A DNA stretch of 64,000 nucleotides from Azospirillum melinis (lineage in GTDB: Bacteria; Pseudomonadota; Alphaproteobacteria; Azospirillales; Azospirillaceae): the NCBI RefSeq assembly GCF_013340935.1, contig NZ_WHOS01000032.1, positions 1-64,000 on the forward strand. The letters are read 5' to 3'. The position numbers were made by a program, and so were the translations under genes. Positions 35,617 to 45,527 of the stretch are shown here, in pieces; the stretch's first letter is position 1; every line of letters starts with the position of its first letter. The notes beneath the pieces are model-generated. The model had not been told where the DNA came from and did no database searches. It saw nothing but the letters and a program-made list of their open reading frames with translations.

Positions 35617-36522
35617 TCAGCGCCGTCCTCGTGGAGGGGATCGGGTGGGCTTGGGGGCATCCAGTTCGTATGCGTCATCGGACTGGGGGGGAAAGCGGGG
35701 CACGGATTCACGCTCGCTGTCTTGCGGGTTTCGCGGGATGCTGGCGAGCCCCCGCCGCCCTCTGGGATCACAGCTCTCGTCGATCAACGGTGGCGACGAT
35801 GGGCCGGCGCCGGTATCGGCTGCGTGCGGGTCTGCGCTGTGGCGGCGCCTTGTGTGGGCGGTCGGGGGATCGGCGTCGCGCAGCCGGTTGCGGGCGACGC
35901 GGGGTGTGGCCTCGGCGTCCACGCCGAGGCGCCGCAGCTCACGCGCGAACCGCTCGCGCCAAAGCTGGAGGTCGGCGGGGCCGGGCGCCAGCCGCCGGCC
36001 GCCGGCACCGACCGCGCGGACCGCGATGTGGACGTGCGGGTGCTCTGTGTCGTCGTGGCGGACCATGACCCAGTCGTGGGTGCCGGCGAAGGTGTCGTGC
36101 GCCCATCGGCGGGCTGCGGCCTCCACCCGGTCGGGCGGGGTGCCGGGGGGCATCGACAGCGTCAGGGCGACGCTCTGCGCGGCGTTCGCCGCATCCCGGC
36201 CCCGGCCGTCCACGGCGTTGGCCAGCAGCCAGTCGTCGTGGAGGGCGAGCAACTGCGTGCGTTCGGTGATGCACTCGCCCTCGTGGGTTTCGGCGGGCAG
36301 CTTGCCGTTGCGGGTGATGTAGTCGAACTGGGCGAGCAGATGGCCGGCAACGCCCCGGGCGCGGCCGGTCAGCTTCACCACCGCTTCCGGTGTCTTGACC
36401 GCGGGAGCCCCGGACCGGGCCTTGGCGCCGGAGGGCAGGGACGGCGGGGCGCGCTCCCGTCCGAGCCGGATGTCGCGGCCGTGTCGGGTTGGCGGAAGTC
36501 GCCAGACATCGTCGTCGCTCAT
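35617..36522 (-). CDS. Relaxase / mobilization nuclease (MOBP-like)
   Basis: The 301-aa protein would nick oriT and pilot the strand into the T4SS. It has VVKLTGRARGVAGHLLAQFD followed by YITRNGKL (the candidate catalytic Tyr) and HDDTEHPHVHIAVRAVG, the HxHxH-type metal site of MOBP relaxases. The C-terminal 80 residues are Arg/Pro-rich and probably disordered. ATG 36522 is used because the longer frame to 36573 has no family similarity. It lies at the left edge of the island and points away from the ParB-like gene. Its usual partner, MobC, is at the opposite edge. Confidence 0.8.
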   Translation of the reverse strand: MSDDDVWRLPPTRHGRDIRLGRERAPPSLPSGAKARSGAPAVKTPEAVVKLTGRARGVAGHLLAQFDYITRNGKLPAETHEGECITERTQLLALHDDWLLANAVDGRGRDAANAAQSVALTLSMPPGTPPDRVEAAARRWAHDTFAGTHDWVMVRHDDTEHPHVHIAVRAVGAGGRRLAPGPADLQLWRERFARELRRLGVDAEATPRVARNRLRDADPPTAHTRRRHSADPHAADTGAGPSSPPLIDESCDPRGRRGLASIPRNPQDSERESVPRFPPQSDDAYELDAPKPTRSPPRGRR

Positions 36523-36791
36523 GGTCTGCGCCCGCGAAGAGTGGCCCTGGCCGACGCCGACGGCGGCGGCCAAGTGAATGAACTGTCATGCCGCCAGGGC
36601 CGTGTCCAGCCGGACCATCCAATGGACCCCGGTCTTTTCCGAATGCACCGCCTGTGCGTCCGGCTCGACACCTGCCGGGCGCTGTGCCGCACTCAGCCCA
36701 TCGCGGACCGACCGCTGGACCGCCTGACCGAGGCATTGACCGACCTGGAGGAGCGCGTTGCCGGTCAGCCCGCGCACAGTGCTGCGGGCCT

Positions 36792-38674
36792 GTCCGGCTG
36801 CAGCTGGCCGAGACCAACATGCGCACCTCCCACCGCAACGCCGGCCTGGAGGAGCTGAAGGCCTCGCTGCTGGTGCATGGCCAGCTGCAGCCCATCGTCG
36901 TCACCCGAGCCCCCAACGCTGACGGCTTCGCGGTCGTCGCCGGCGCCCGGCGCACGCTGGCCGCCCGTGCGCTGGTCACCGAGGGCAAATGGCCCGACAC
37001 CGCCCGGCTCGCCGCGGTGTGCCGCCGCGCTCGCGAGGCCGAGGCCCGCGAACTGAGCTTGGCGGAGAACCTGCAACGCGTCGCCCCTTGCGCCGCCGAC
37101 GAGGCGCTGGCTTTCGCCCGGCTGGTCGGGGACGGCGCCGAGCCGGCGGCACTGGCGGCGCGCTTTGGCCGGCCGGTGCGCTACGTCCGCCAGCGGCTGG
37201 CGTTGGCCGCCCTCAGTCCCGCCGTGCTGGAGGGCTTGCGCGAGGGCCGCATCCCGCTGGCGGTCGCCGAGGCGCTGACCCTGTCCGCCTCGCATGCCCG
37301 TCAGGAGGAGCTGCTGCTGCGCGTGGTGGAGTGCCCGCCGGTGGACGCCGCCCGCTATGTGCGCGAGGCGCTGCGCCGGGCGCGGCTGCCGGCCGGCAAC
37401 GCGCTGCCCGGCGTGCTGGAGGCCTATGCGGCTGCCGGCGGCACGCTGACCCGCGACCTGTTCGACGGTGCCGACGACGGCTTGGTCGATGACCCGGCGC
37501 TGTTCCTCGCCAGCCAGCGGGCGGCGCTCGAAGCCGAGGTCGAGCGGCGGCGGAGCGATTGGGCCTTCGTCGAGGTGCAGGACGGTCCCCAGGCCTGGAG
37601 CTGGCGCGGCGCCTTCAGCCATGCCGTGCCGGCGCTGACGCCGGAGCAGCAGGTGCTCGTCGCCGGCCTTCAGAGGGAGCTGGAGCGCCCGGACCTCACC
37701 GAGGCGGAGCGCGCCCTCCTGGAGCACCGGCTGGATGCCATCGAGCCGGAGTACGAGCGCCGCGCCTGCGGCGTGGTGGCGGTGCTGGCACCGGACGGAG
37801 CGGTGCAGTGGGTGGAGGGCTTGCGCCGCCGCGAGCCCGAGCCGGCCCCGGTGGAGGACGACGATCTGCCGCCCTGGGAGGGCCCGCCGGCTGGCGGGGG
37901 GCGGTGGACACGCCTGAGGCGCCGACGCTGTCGGCGGCGGTGCGCGGGGAGCTGAGCGCGGTGCGCACGGCGAGCCTCCAGGCGGCTGTCCTGGGCACGC
38001 CCGCCATGGCGTTGCGGCTGGCCTGCTTCGCCCTGTTGGCGCCCGGGGCCGGGCCGTGCGGCCTGTTCGGGGCCGCGCACCGCTTTCCCGCCGGAACGCG
38101 CGAGCAGTACGCCAGCCAGGCGTGGCGGCGGGTGGAGGAGGTGCAGGCGGCCTGGGCCGGCCGGCTCGGTTTGGAGGCGGGCGGTTACGCCGCCGATCCG
38201 CCGGCGCTGTGGGTGGCCCTCGGCGACCCGGCGGTCGACCTGTCCCGCCTGTTCGCCGTCCTGGTGGCGGTGCGCTGCCATCTCGGCCACGGCGAGGCCG
38301 GCATCGGCCTGGAGGTGGCGCGCGCGCTCGGCGCCTCGGTGGCGGCGGACTGGCGTCCCGGTCCGGCTGTCCTAGAGCGTCTGCCCAAGGCGCTGATCGA
38401 GGAGGCCGCCCGGGCCATCGCCCCCGGCTTCGCCCAGGCCGTCGCCCGGCTGCGCAAGGCGGAGATGGCCGAGCGGGTCGGGCGCTGCCTGGAGCATCGT
38501 GGCGATCCCGCTGCGTGGCCGGACCTCACCGGCGGCGCGGTGTCGGTCTCCCGCGGCACCCTGGCAGCGGCGCAAGCGGCGGCGGCGTCTTGGCTGCCGC
38601 CCGGCACCGCCCTTCCCGCCGATGCCGCCGGTGACGCCCCCGGTGCCGCTCCGCTCGCCATCGCGGCGGAGTGA
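36792..38674 (+). pseudogene. Large ParB/Spo0J-like protein, frameshifted
   Basis: The first frame has RLQLAETNMRTSHRNAGLEE, GQLQPIVVT, VVAGARRTLAA and ELSLAENLQRVAPCAADEAL, the ParB N-terminal (CTP-binding) domain, then an HTH region (ALAARFGRPVRYVRQRLALA). That frame becomes Arg-rich nonsense after 37901, while the frame ending at 38674 continues with a plausible C-terminus (GELSAVRTASLQAAVLGTPA). One extra G in the G6 run at 37896-37901 joins them into about 630 residues. No good start codon is seen before the homology; ATG 36819 lies inside it. It is distinct from the ParB at 60373 and probably acts in plasmid maintenance or regulation. The defect may be an assembly error. Confidence 0.65.
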
Positions 38675-38777
38675 CACAAGGGCCGCTCAGCCAGTCAGGA
38701 CGCGACAAGACGCAGGGGTGCCTGGAGCGTCCGGGCACACCGTCCCTCAACCCCACTCCCCACAGGAAGCTTCCGCC

Positions 38778-39623
38778 ATGGGCCATATCGACCAGATGGA
38801 GCGCTACGGCTTCGTGCCCGCCAACCACAGGGCTCCGAATTTCTTTCCCGTTGAGCTGGTGCCGATGAGGGCGGCCGGGCGGACGATCGAGGGCTGGCGC
38901 GCCCTGATGCGTGCCGACACCGGGAGGGTGCTGCATTGCTGGCAGGATGGCTACAAGCTGGTGCCGCACGCGGACGCCACCGCCGCCTTCGACGCCGCCC
39001 TGCGCGCCGGTGGGCTCGACACCACCGGCATGCTGGTGGCGACCGACCTCACCCACGACGGCCGCCGGCTGTTCCGCCAGTATGTTCTGCCTGCCCACAG
39101 CGTCGAGGTCCGCCCCGGTGACGTCACCGCGCTGCGCATCGTCGGTTTCAACAGCTACGACGGCAGCCTGGCGGTGTCCTGGCGTGGCGGCGGCTACCGC
39201 TTCGTCTGCGCCAACACCACGGTGATCGGCCGCGACATCGCCGCCGCCAAGGCCCGCCATTCCGCCGGGCTCGACATGGAGGCGCTCGCCCGCGGCATGG
39301 TGGCGGCCTGCGCGCTCTATGTCGCCGAGACCGCACGCTGGATCCGCTGGGCGGCGGTGCCGGTCGACACCGACCGGGCGGTGCGGGTGCTGGGCGCCTT
39401 GCCCGGGGCCAGCGACGCCTTGGTCGGTCAGCTGACCACCGCCTGGGTCGGCAGCCGTGAGGACGACACGCTGTGGGCACTGTTCAACACGCTCACCCAC
39501 TGGGCGACCCACGATCCCACGCGCGGTGGCAACCGCATGGCGACGGTGCACACCCGCCAGGAACGGGTGGCGCGGCTGATCGACAGCAAGCCGTGGGCGG
39601 AGTTGGAGGGCAGGGCCGTCTGA
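38778..39623 (+). CDS. DUF932 family protein
   Basis: The 281-aa protein matches the plasmid/phage-borne DUF932 family in size and in patterns such as YVLPAHSVEV, LRIVGFNSYDGS and FVCANTTV. Its biochemical role is unknown. AGGAAGC lies 8 bases before the ATG. It is downstream of the ParB-like gene with a 103-bp gap, an arrangement common on large alphaproteobacterial plasmids. It is probably cytoplasmic. Confidence 0.8.
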   Translation: MGHIDQMERYGFVPANHRAPNFFPVELVPMRAAGRTIEGWRALMRADTGRVLHCWQDGYKLVPHADATAAFDAALRAGGLDTTGMLVATDLTHDGRRLFRQYVLPAHSVEVRPGDVTALRIVGFNSYDGSLAVSWRGGGYRFVCANTTVIGRDIAAAKARHSAGLDMEALARGMVAACALYVAETARWIRWAAVPVDTDRAVRVLGALPGASDALVGQLTTAWVGSREDDTLWALFNTLTHWATHDPTRGGNRMATVHTRQERVARLIDSKPWAELEGRAV

Positions 39624-40124
39624 GATGCGCCACGCGGCAGCTCTCGCCTGTCATCCTCCGCCCGTGAGGCCAGTGTGGCGCCGTGCTCGGGGCCGTCAAG
39701 GACGCGCTGGCGCGCGCCGCTTTCGCGGTGCCTGTCGGGCCTCCTTGACCGCCCCTGCGCGCGTCGCCCTGCGGGACCGAGGTCGGGACGGAGGGATGAT
39801 CCTTTCCAGTCGAACAAAGGGATATCAGGCGAAGAAAGTAAGAAATAAAATCAGATTATTTGCTGCATCGTTACTTGAGAAGCGGCGCGATTTGTCGATA
39901 TATTGCAATGAAATGATTGGAAGATGCAAATAAAGATAGGCAACTAGATCCTCTGCGCCATTGTTTTGTTTGGCGCCTCTGGCATAATAGGTCTTGTGAG
40001 GACGGCGGAGGGACCAGCGATCGGGGTCTTCTCGGTCTCCCCAAAAAAGGTGGGCGCAGGGAGCGGCAACTCCCCACGCCCGGCCATCCCTTCAAACGGT
40101 TCAAGCTCAAAAGGGACGACATTC
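39624..40124. other. Intergenic region with an AT-rich core
   Basis: About 500 bp without a supported gene. From 39830 to 39960 the sequence is markedly AT-rich compared with both sides and is likely to hold the promoter of the gene at 40125, or a DNA unwinding/partition site. I see no iterons in it. The open frame at 39625-39933 changes composition midway and is not supported. Confidence 0.5.
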
Positions 40125-41231
40125 ATGCATAGCACCGACGCCACCCGTCCGGCCAGGACGCATCCGCACACCGCTCCCGTCAGCCCCGACCCGGTGCAGG
40201 CCTACCGCGCCGCCCGGGGCCGCGCTCGCGCGGAGGAGCAGCGCGCCCGCCTTCCCGCCGTCGCCCAGGCCATGCGCCCGGTCCTGCCCGCCCCCGACGC
40301 GGACTGGAGCGAAGACGATGTCCGCCTGCAGGCCGAGGAGGCCGTGCAGGCGATCGCCCAGCCCTTCCTCGACCATGGTGCCGTGTTCGGCCAGGACCTC
40401 GACGGCCAGCTCGATCCCGACCGCGCCCTGCTGCCGGCCGCCGGCATCCTCGGCGCGCTCTGCCACGCCCTCTACCGGCAATTGGAACTGGCCGACCAGC
40501 GCATCGACCGCCTCGCCCTGTCCTTGCGCCAGCAGCTCGACGAGGAGGGGCTGCAGCCCGCCTCCGAGATCGGCAGCCTGCGCCTGGAGCGGCTGCAGCA
40601 TCAGCTGGCCCAGGCCGAGGCGATGCGCGACCTCGCCCGCGCCGCCGCCATCGGCGCCGCCACCGCCTATGCCCGCGTCACCGGCGACGTCTATGCCCAC
40701 CGCTCCTCCTTCAACCAGGCGGTTCCCCAGGTTACCGCCGCCCGCGTCGTTGCCTGCGACTGGCAGGAGGCCCGCGCCGCCCGCCGTGCCGCCGACGAGC
40801 GTCGGGTGGTGGAGGGGTTCCAGCTGCTGGTCATGGGCGGCGAGACCGCCGACGCGGCTGCCTTGACCGCAGCACTCGACCGCGCGCTCGCCCAGCACCC
40901 CGACACGCTGGTGCTGCGCACCGGCAACCGCCGCGGCGTCCAGACACTGGCGGCACAATGGGCGCTGGAGCACGGCGTGCCCTGCATCGTCCATGCCCCG
41001 CGCTGGCAGGCGGGCGGCAAGGCGGCCGGCTTCGAGCGCAACGGCGCCATGGTGCGCGCCGCCCTGACCGGCGAGGGGCGGATGGTGCTGGTCGCCGACC
41101 GCGACGACACCGGCTCGCGCCACCTTGCCGCCGCCGGCCTGCGCCAGGGGATGCGCGTCTGGTGCCTCGCCGAGCGCCGCCTGCTGGAGCCCGGCGACGT
41201 CGCCTACCGGCCGGCCCCCACCCAGCAGTGA
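40125..41231 (+). CDS. DUF2493 (SLOG-like) domain protein
   Basis: The 368-aa protein has an N-terminal alpha-helical half (about residues 90-220, charged and coiled-coil prone) and a C-terminal domain with LVLRTGNRRGVQTLAAQWAL and a following Rossmann-like strand. These fit the DUF2493/SLOG group thought to bind nucleotide-derived ligands. AAGGGA lies 8 bases before ATG 40125. SLOG proteins are common on plasmids and in some defence systems, but nothing here shows an effector domain. Function is unknown. Confidence 0.7.
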   Translation: MHSTDATRPARTHPHTAPVSPDPVQAYRAARGRARAEEQRARLPAVAQAMRPVLPAPDADWSEDDVRLQAEEAVQAIAQPFLDHGAVFGQDLDGQLDPDRALLPAAGILGALCHALYRQLELADQRIDRLALSLRQQLDEEGLQPASEIGSLRLERLQHQLAQAEAMRDLARAAAIGAATAYARVTGDVYAHRSSFNQAVPQVTAARVVACDWQEARAARRAADERRVVEGFQLLVMGGETADAAALTAALDRALAQHPDTLVLRTGNRRGVQTLAAQWALEHGVPCIVHAPRWQAGGKAAGFERNGAMVRAALTGEGRMVLVADRDDTGSRHLAAAGLRQGMRVWCLAERRLLEPGDVAYRPAPTQQ

Positions 41232-41541
41232 GCGCACCGGCAGCCCCCACCCTGTCCGGCGGGGGCTCGCCGCCGGCATGGCAAATGCGGGAAACACGCA
41301 AAAGCCTGGAAAATTTGCCCGGCGGCGCGGAGCGCCGCCGGGCGGCCGCGTTCGCGGCCATCACCGCACAGGGCCTCCGGCAGGGCCGATGAGGGCCGAC
41401 GGTTTGGCTTCGGTCGGCGGGCTCATTTTGTGCCGCAGCGGCGTTCGGTCGCATCAGAACCATTTTCACGGGTAAACCATTTCACAGATTCATCTCTGAA
41501 CTCTGATTACCAACGCATGCATCGACTTTAAGGGAAATGCG
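41232..41541. other. Intergenic region, nothing recognised
   Basis: About 310 bp between the DUF2493 gene and the ribbon-helix-helix gene. Composition becomes AT-richer in the last 100 bp, as expected for a promoter. No repeat or hairpin stands out. Confidence 0.4.
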
Positions 41542-41829
41542 ATGATACGCCGGGTCATGACGATCAATGGTCGACGCACCAGCGTGCGGATGGAACGGGG
41601 CTTCTGGGAAGCCCTGGAGGATGTGGCTCAGCACCGCAGGCTCACGATGACCGATCTGGTATCCCAGATTGACGAGGGGCGCGGCGAAGCGCCGCTTACC
41701 AGGAAACTGCGGGTAACCGCCGTGTCACACTTTCGTGAATTGCTCAACAAGTCGCCCGACCATGGCGGTTTTGGACGCGAGAAAGTTCAGAGCCACGGTA
41801 TGCCAGCCCTCTGGACAACAAACGTTTGA
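41542..41829 (+). CDS. Ribbon-helix-helix domain protein
   Basis: The 95-aa protein has the RHH_4-type pattern: an N-terminal strand (NGRRTSVRMERGFWEALEDV) followed by two helices (HRRLTMTDLVSQIDEGRG). Such proteins are small DNA-binding regulators. Its stop overlaps the region just before the EamA transporter start, so the two are likely cotranscribed and the regulator may control that operon. Confidence 0.75.
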   Translation: MIRRVMTINGRRTSVRMERGFWEALEDVAQHRRLTMTDLVSQIDEGRGEAPLTRKLRVTAVSHFRELLNKSPDHGGFGREKVQSHGMPALWTTNV

Positions 41830-41840
41830 GGAAGCTCACC

Positions 41841-42731
41841 ATGGGTCACGCGACCAAGGGGGCCCTCTGGACATTGGCGTCTGCCTTTAGCTTCATGGCC
41901 GCCAACCTCCTCATCAAGCACTTGTCTGCGAAGCTTCCAGCCTTGGAGATGGCACTCTTCCGCTCGGCCGGTGGGCTCATCCTGGTCGTGGTGGCATGGC
42001 GGGCTTTCCTGCATCTGCGCCAGCTTCAGGACCCTCAGGGACACTTGATCCGCGCCGCGGTGGGAGCGGTGTCCCTCATGGCCCTGGTCCATGCCTACAG
42101 CTCGCCGGCACTCCCGGTCGCCCTGGTGACCGCCTTCATGTACACGCGCGTCCTGCTGGTCATCCCGATGCAGCGAGTCTTCCTTGGCGAGCGGGCCGGC
42201 CGGCGGGTGTGGATCGCCGCGGGGATCGGCATCGTCGGTGCCCTGGTCGCACTGTGGCCGCGCCTGATGGCAATCGGCACCCCGCATTGGGATTGGGCGG
42301 TCGCCTCCCTCGTCATCGCTGCCTTTGCCGGGGCCGGGAGCCAGATCGCCATGCGCCGGCTTGCCAGGACGAACCCCGCTTCTGTGGTGGTGGCGGTTGC
42401 CGCAATCCTCGTCAGCGCCATTGTGGCGGTGCCGGCCTCCTCTGTCATGGTGGAACCGCCGGCCGACGATCTGCCGTGGTTGGCCGGAATCGCCGTGCTG
42501 TCGGCTTGTGCCCAATGGTCGACCGTCCGCAGCTACAAGCACGCCAGCCCGGCTGTCCTCATGCCTATCACCCTGATCGATGTGCCGGTGGCGCTGTCGG
42601 CCGGCTATTTGCTGTTCGGTGAGATGCCGGGCGTCAACGCTGTGGTGGGAGCTGTCATCATCATCGCAGCGGCAGCCTATGTCACATCCATGACGGATGC
42701 ACGTCCGAGACGCATCCGAGTCGCAGCATAA
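41841..42731 (+). CDS. EamA/DMT-family inner-membrane transporter
   Basis: The 296-aa protein has about ten predicted membrane helices arranged as two EamA halves (for example LWTLASAFSFMAANLLI and AVVGAVIIIAAAAYVTSM). GAGGAAG lies about 6 bases before ATG 41841, which decides the start over the TTG at 41826. The family exports small metabolites and amino acids; the substrate is unknown. It looks like cargo of the island rather than part of the transfer machinery. Confidence 0.85.
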   Translation: MGHATKGALWTLASAFSFMAANLLIKHLSAKLPALEMALFRSAGGLILVVVAWRAFLHLRQLQDPQGHLIRAAVGAVSLMALVHAYSSPALPVALVTAFMYTRVLLVIPMQRVFLGERAGRRVWIAAGIGIVGALVALWPRLMAIGTPHWDWAVASLVIAAFAGAGSQIAMRRLARTNPASVVVAVAAILVSAIVAVPASSVMVEPPADDLPWLAGIAVLSACAQWSTVRSYKHASPAVLMPITLIDVPVALSAGYLLFGEMPGVNAVVGAVIIIAAAAYVTSMTDARPRRIRVAA

Positions 42732-42853
42732 AAAATGGTTACGGTTCCAAGCGGCGATACGCGGCATGGATGTGCTGTGTAAGATTATTATCCAAATTGG
42801 ACATGGCGATATACCAGAGTATGTGATGGCAACTTTGTTAGCCTACAGTTGAG

Positions 42854-42877
42854 CATACCCAACGCATATGGGGTATG
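42854..42877. promoter_or_regulatory. Inverted repeat upstream of a LuxR-family gene (candidate operator)
   Basis: CATACCC, ten bases of spacer (AACGCATATG), then GGGTATG form a perfect 7-bp dyad 64 bp before the LuxR-type start. The position and the absence of coding sequence fit a regulator binding site, possibly for autoregulation. Confidence 0.5.
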
Positions 42878-42940
42878 ATTGGCGCCAACCGCTGGTAAGG
42901 TTCCAGGCGTTGCACTCAGCTATGGAATTTAAATTTCTTA

Positions 42941-44008
42941 ATGCTCGCAATTCCGTCAGACATACCGACGCCTTTCTCCGATTTGGCGGTGATGGCTGCC
43001 CGTTTAAGGGCGCCATTGGTCGTGTTTGATGAGAAGGATCAATGCAGATACACAAGCGAGTGGATGCGCAGAGTTTACGAGTTCTGCGACTTCTCACGCC
43101 CTGCCGACTTCGAGGCAATTCTGCGGCGCGCATGGGAATATGGCGGGAATCGGGAGGTTGGTGCGCCCCCTGATCTTGAGACTAGCTTAGCGATGGCGCG
43201 GGCCAGCCGGCAACGCATCAGGTTGGAGTTTGTTCGCACTCAGCCGCGTCGATTGATTTGCAATCATGTCCGCATCGGGTCGGGCTGGAGCGCACAATTG
43301 CGCGTGGAGCCGGAACGTGCCGGCCTTGAGCACTACTTTACCGCAGACATGCCAGTTACAGGCATCGTGGAGGCAATACGCCGCCACGAGCAAGCCAAGC
43401 GTTGTGCCCGCGCCCTCGATAGCGTCTCTTTGGCCGTGGTGGTGGTGGGACCAGATGCTGGGGTGCTTCACTCCAATGATGCGGCAAAGAGTTTGTGTCA
43501 GCGTAACGATGGCTTCTTGGTTGATGACAATGGCCGCCTGCGCGCCATAGATCCAACGGTTGATCCATTCTTTGCGCGCACAGTGGCCATGGCGGCCATG
43601 GGGGAAATCCCTGGAGGTCGGTCGTTGCTGCATATCGCGGGCTGTCAACCTGGGGCGCCGCATGCGGTCTCCATTACCGCTGGTGCCGATCAGCCGGGTG
43701 TGGCTGCGATTGTAGCCATATCGTCCGCGAAACTCGATGATGTGGCGGTGACGCGACTGTTGCGCGATCAATTCGGTCTGACTTCGGCTGAGGCGACGCT
43801 CGCAGTGGAAATCGGCGGCGGGAAGACAAATGACCAAGTATCAAAAATTCTTGGAAAGTCTCCCGCAACAGGTCGCGAGCAACTTCACAATATATTCAAG
43901 AAGCTCGCTCGTCAGAACATCGCCGTTAAAGGACAGATTGAGCTGTCAAGGTGGGTATCCGTTCTGGCGTCGATTACCGGCGCCGCCCGGAAGAGCGGCA
44001 ACCAATAA
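42941..44008 (+). CDS. LuxR-family transcriptional regulator with PAS-like sensor region
   Basis: The 355-aa protein has a C-terminal LuxR-type HTH (FGLTSAEATLAVEIGGGKTN, then a recognition helix and LARQNIAVKGQIELSRWV). The first 270 residues are a sensor region with a PAS-like segment around ALDSVSLAVVVVGPDAGVLH. It is not an obvious autoinducer-binding LuxR. It is preceded by a dyad at 42854-42877 and followed 14 bp later by a small metal-site-like protein gene, so they are likely one unit. The gene is less GC-rich than most neighbours. The ligand is unknown. Confidence 0.8.
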   Translation: MLAIPSDIPTPFSDLAVMAARLRAPLVVFDEKDQCRYTSEWMRRVYEFCDFSRPADFEAILRRAWEYGGNREVGAPPDLETSLAMARASRQRIRLEFVRTQPRRLICNHVRIGSGWSAQLRVEPERAGLEHYFTADMPVTGIVEAIRRHEQAKRCARALDSVSLAVVVVGPDAGVLHSNDAAKSLCQRNDGFLVDDNGRLRAIDPTVDPFFARTVAMAAMGEIPGGRSLLHIAGCQPGAPHAVSITAGADQPGVAAIVAISSAKLDDVAVTRLLRDQFGLTSAEATLAVEIGGGKTNDQVSKILGKSPATGREQLHNIFKKLARQNIAVKGQIELSRWVSVLASITGAARKSGNQ

Positions 44009-44022
44009 AATATGAGAGAAAA

Positions 44023-44463
44023 ATGAAGCATAAGACCTCGAACGCATATGAACTCGATCTTTCTGAGATCGTTTTTGATCTCACCCGATCCGGTTTGGAT
44101 GCAGGACAGGCGGAGCGTGCCGTTTCGCTCTACCGCGATTTTCTCGCGACCATCGCAGCCCATCCGGCCGCTGCTGTGGTTCCCACCAAACTGATCGATA
44201 AGGCGTGGCACGCACATATGTGCCGGCCGAAGAAATATCATCAGGACTGCATGCTGGCCTTTGGCGAGATCATTGACCATACGCCTGGCGTGACGGGAAC
44301 CGCCGAATATGAGGCTGCATACGCTGCGACGCGAAAGCTGGCACCGTTCGGTGAGTCGATGCCGGAATGTGCGTACGCCAACGACGACATGGCCGGCGCC
44401 GATTGTTTCCGCAAGGAGCCAGGGGAAGACCAGGAGGATCCGCTCGCGACCAAGGCTGCCTAA
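44023..44463 (+). CDS. Small protein with a WHxH motif resembling glycine-rich-domain (GRDP-like) proteins
   Basis: The 146-aa protein has LIDKAWHAHMCRPKKYHQDC followed by GEIIDHTPG. The WHxH, Y..DC and DH.P pattern resembles the metal-site-like core of the GRDP/DUF1399 family, known from plants and some bacteria. No signal peptide is seen. The ATG at 44023 has GAGAGA upstream. It follows the LuxR gene by 14 bp, so it is a probable target or partner of it. Function is unknown. Confidence 0.6.
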   Translation: MKHKTSNAYELDLSEIVFDLTRSGLDAGQAERAVSLYRDFLATIAAHPAAAVVPTKLIDKAWHAHMCRPKKYHQDCMLAFGEIIDHTPGVTGTAEYEAAYAATRKLAPFGESMPECAYANDDMAGADCFRKEPGEDQEDPLATKAA

Positions 44464-44561
44464 GCCGATGCACGGCATGCGCCCGCCTGTTGGCCCAGGC
44501 GGGCGCAGCCGTTCAATCCGGTAACCGAATCGAACCGATCACACATAGCTTGGGAGCCGTG

Positions 44562-45092
44562 ATGATCAACCATGAGCATACCGCCGTAGTCGGCGGGTGC
44601 AAGGGCAAGCGCATGCCCGATGCACATTTACCGTATATCGATCATTTGTCCGTCGACCAGCTTCGCCGTCGGGCGGCCTATGACCGCGCCGACGCGCTGG
44701 CGATGGTCGATCAAGTGTCTGCCGGTACCGTCTCCATGCTGTTGGAGGATGCCGAACGCTGCGAAGCGCGGGCGACGATGCTCGAGCAGCGGTGCGGCGG
44801 CAGCATCGCCGCCGGCTTGGGCGGGCTGACGATCGAAACCGCCCTCACCCAGCTGGTGCAGGCGGCGCGCGGGCGCATGGTCGGCGATCAGCCCGGCCGC
44901 CCGGCTTCGCCGATCACCGCGATCCACGCGGTCATCCGGCGCCACATGGACCGCGGTACCGCCTATGCCTTCGTGGCCCACTGCGCCGACAGCACCTGGT
45001 GCCGCCTGCAGTCTGCCCCCCAGCCGACGCTGGAGGCCGCCTATGTCGCCGCCGTCCGATCCCTGGTCTCCCTGACGGTGAGGGGGCGATGA
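44562..45092 (+). CDS. Hypothetical protein (176 aa)
   Basis: No family is recognised. The protein is Ala-rich and mostly helical in the centre (about residues 45-125), with two short tails. GGGAG lies 6 bases before ATG 44562, which decides the start. It sits between the GRDP-like gene and two LuxR-type genes on the same strand, suggesting a common regulatory cassette. Confidence 0.6.
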   Translation: MINHEHTAVVGGCKGKRMPDAHLPYIDHLSVDQLRRRAAYDRADALAMVDQVSAGTVSMLLEDAERCEARATMLEQRCGGSIAAGLGGLTIETALTQLVQAARGRMVGDQPGRPASPITAIHAVIRRHMDRGTAYAFVAHCADSTWCRLQSAPQPTLEAAYVAAVRSLVSLTVRGR

Positions 45093-45155
45093 TGTCCGAC
45101 ATCGCGCCCGCCTTGCCGTCAGCCGTTCCGGTCAGCAGGGCGCTGACGGCGGGGA

Positions 45156-45458
45156 GTGGACCCCCCTCAGTCCGCTGGGCGGGATATGATGGGGCGCCTC
45201 GCCCAGCTGACGGCGCGCGAGGGCGACGTGCTGACGCGTCTGGTCGCCGGCACAAGCACCAGGGCCATCGCTGCCGATCTCGGCCTCAGCGCCAAGACAG
45301 TGGAATGCCACCGGTCCGGCAGCATGGAGACGCTGGGATGTTCCGGCCTCTTCGAGCTCGGGCGCGCGTGGGAAGCCGCTGCCGGCAGCAATCGGGAGGC
45401 GACAGCGACACAGATGGCGTCCGGCCGCAAAACAGCGGGCCGGACCATGCCCGGCTGA
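45156..45458 (+). CDS. Small LuxR-type HTH protein
   Basis: About 100 residues, mostly a LuxR-type HTH: LTAREGDVLTRLVAGTSTRA, then ADLGLSAKTVECHR. It is a diverged copy of the HTH of the next gene (both end in LFELGR.WEAA). The start is uncertain: GTG 45156 or ATG 45186. It lacks the N-terminal half of its paralogue, so it may be a decayed duplicate or a dominant-negative regulator. Confidence 0.6.
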   Translation: MDPPQSAGRDMMGRLAQLTAREGDVLTRLVAGTSTRAIAADLGLSAKTVECHRSGSMETLGCSGLFELGRAWEAAAGSNREATATQMASGRKTAGRTMPG

Positions 45459-45527
45459 TGTGAAGGCCATGCGCCTTCCGTCCCGCAGAACAGCGTCAGC
45501 GCACCCCCGCAGAGCCTGGAAAAGCCT

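Noticed and set aside
39625-39933. 102-aa open frame upstream of the DUF2493 gene
   Set aside because: Composition changes abruptly inside it and no ribosome binding site or family is visible.
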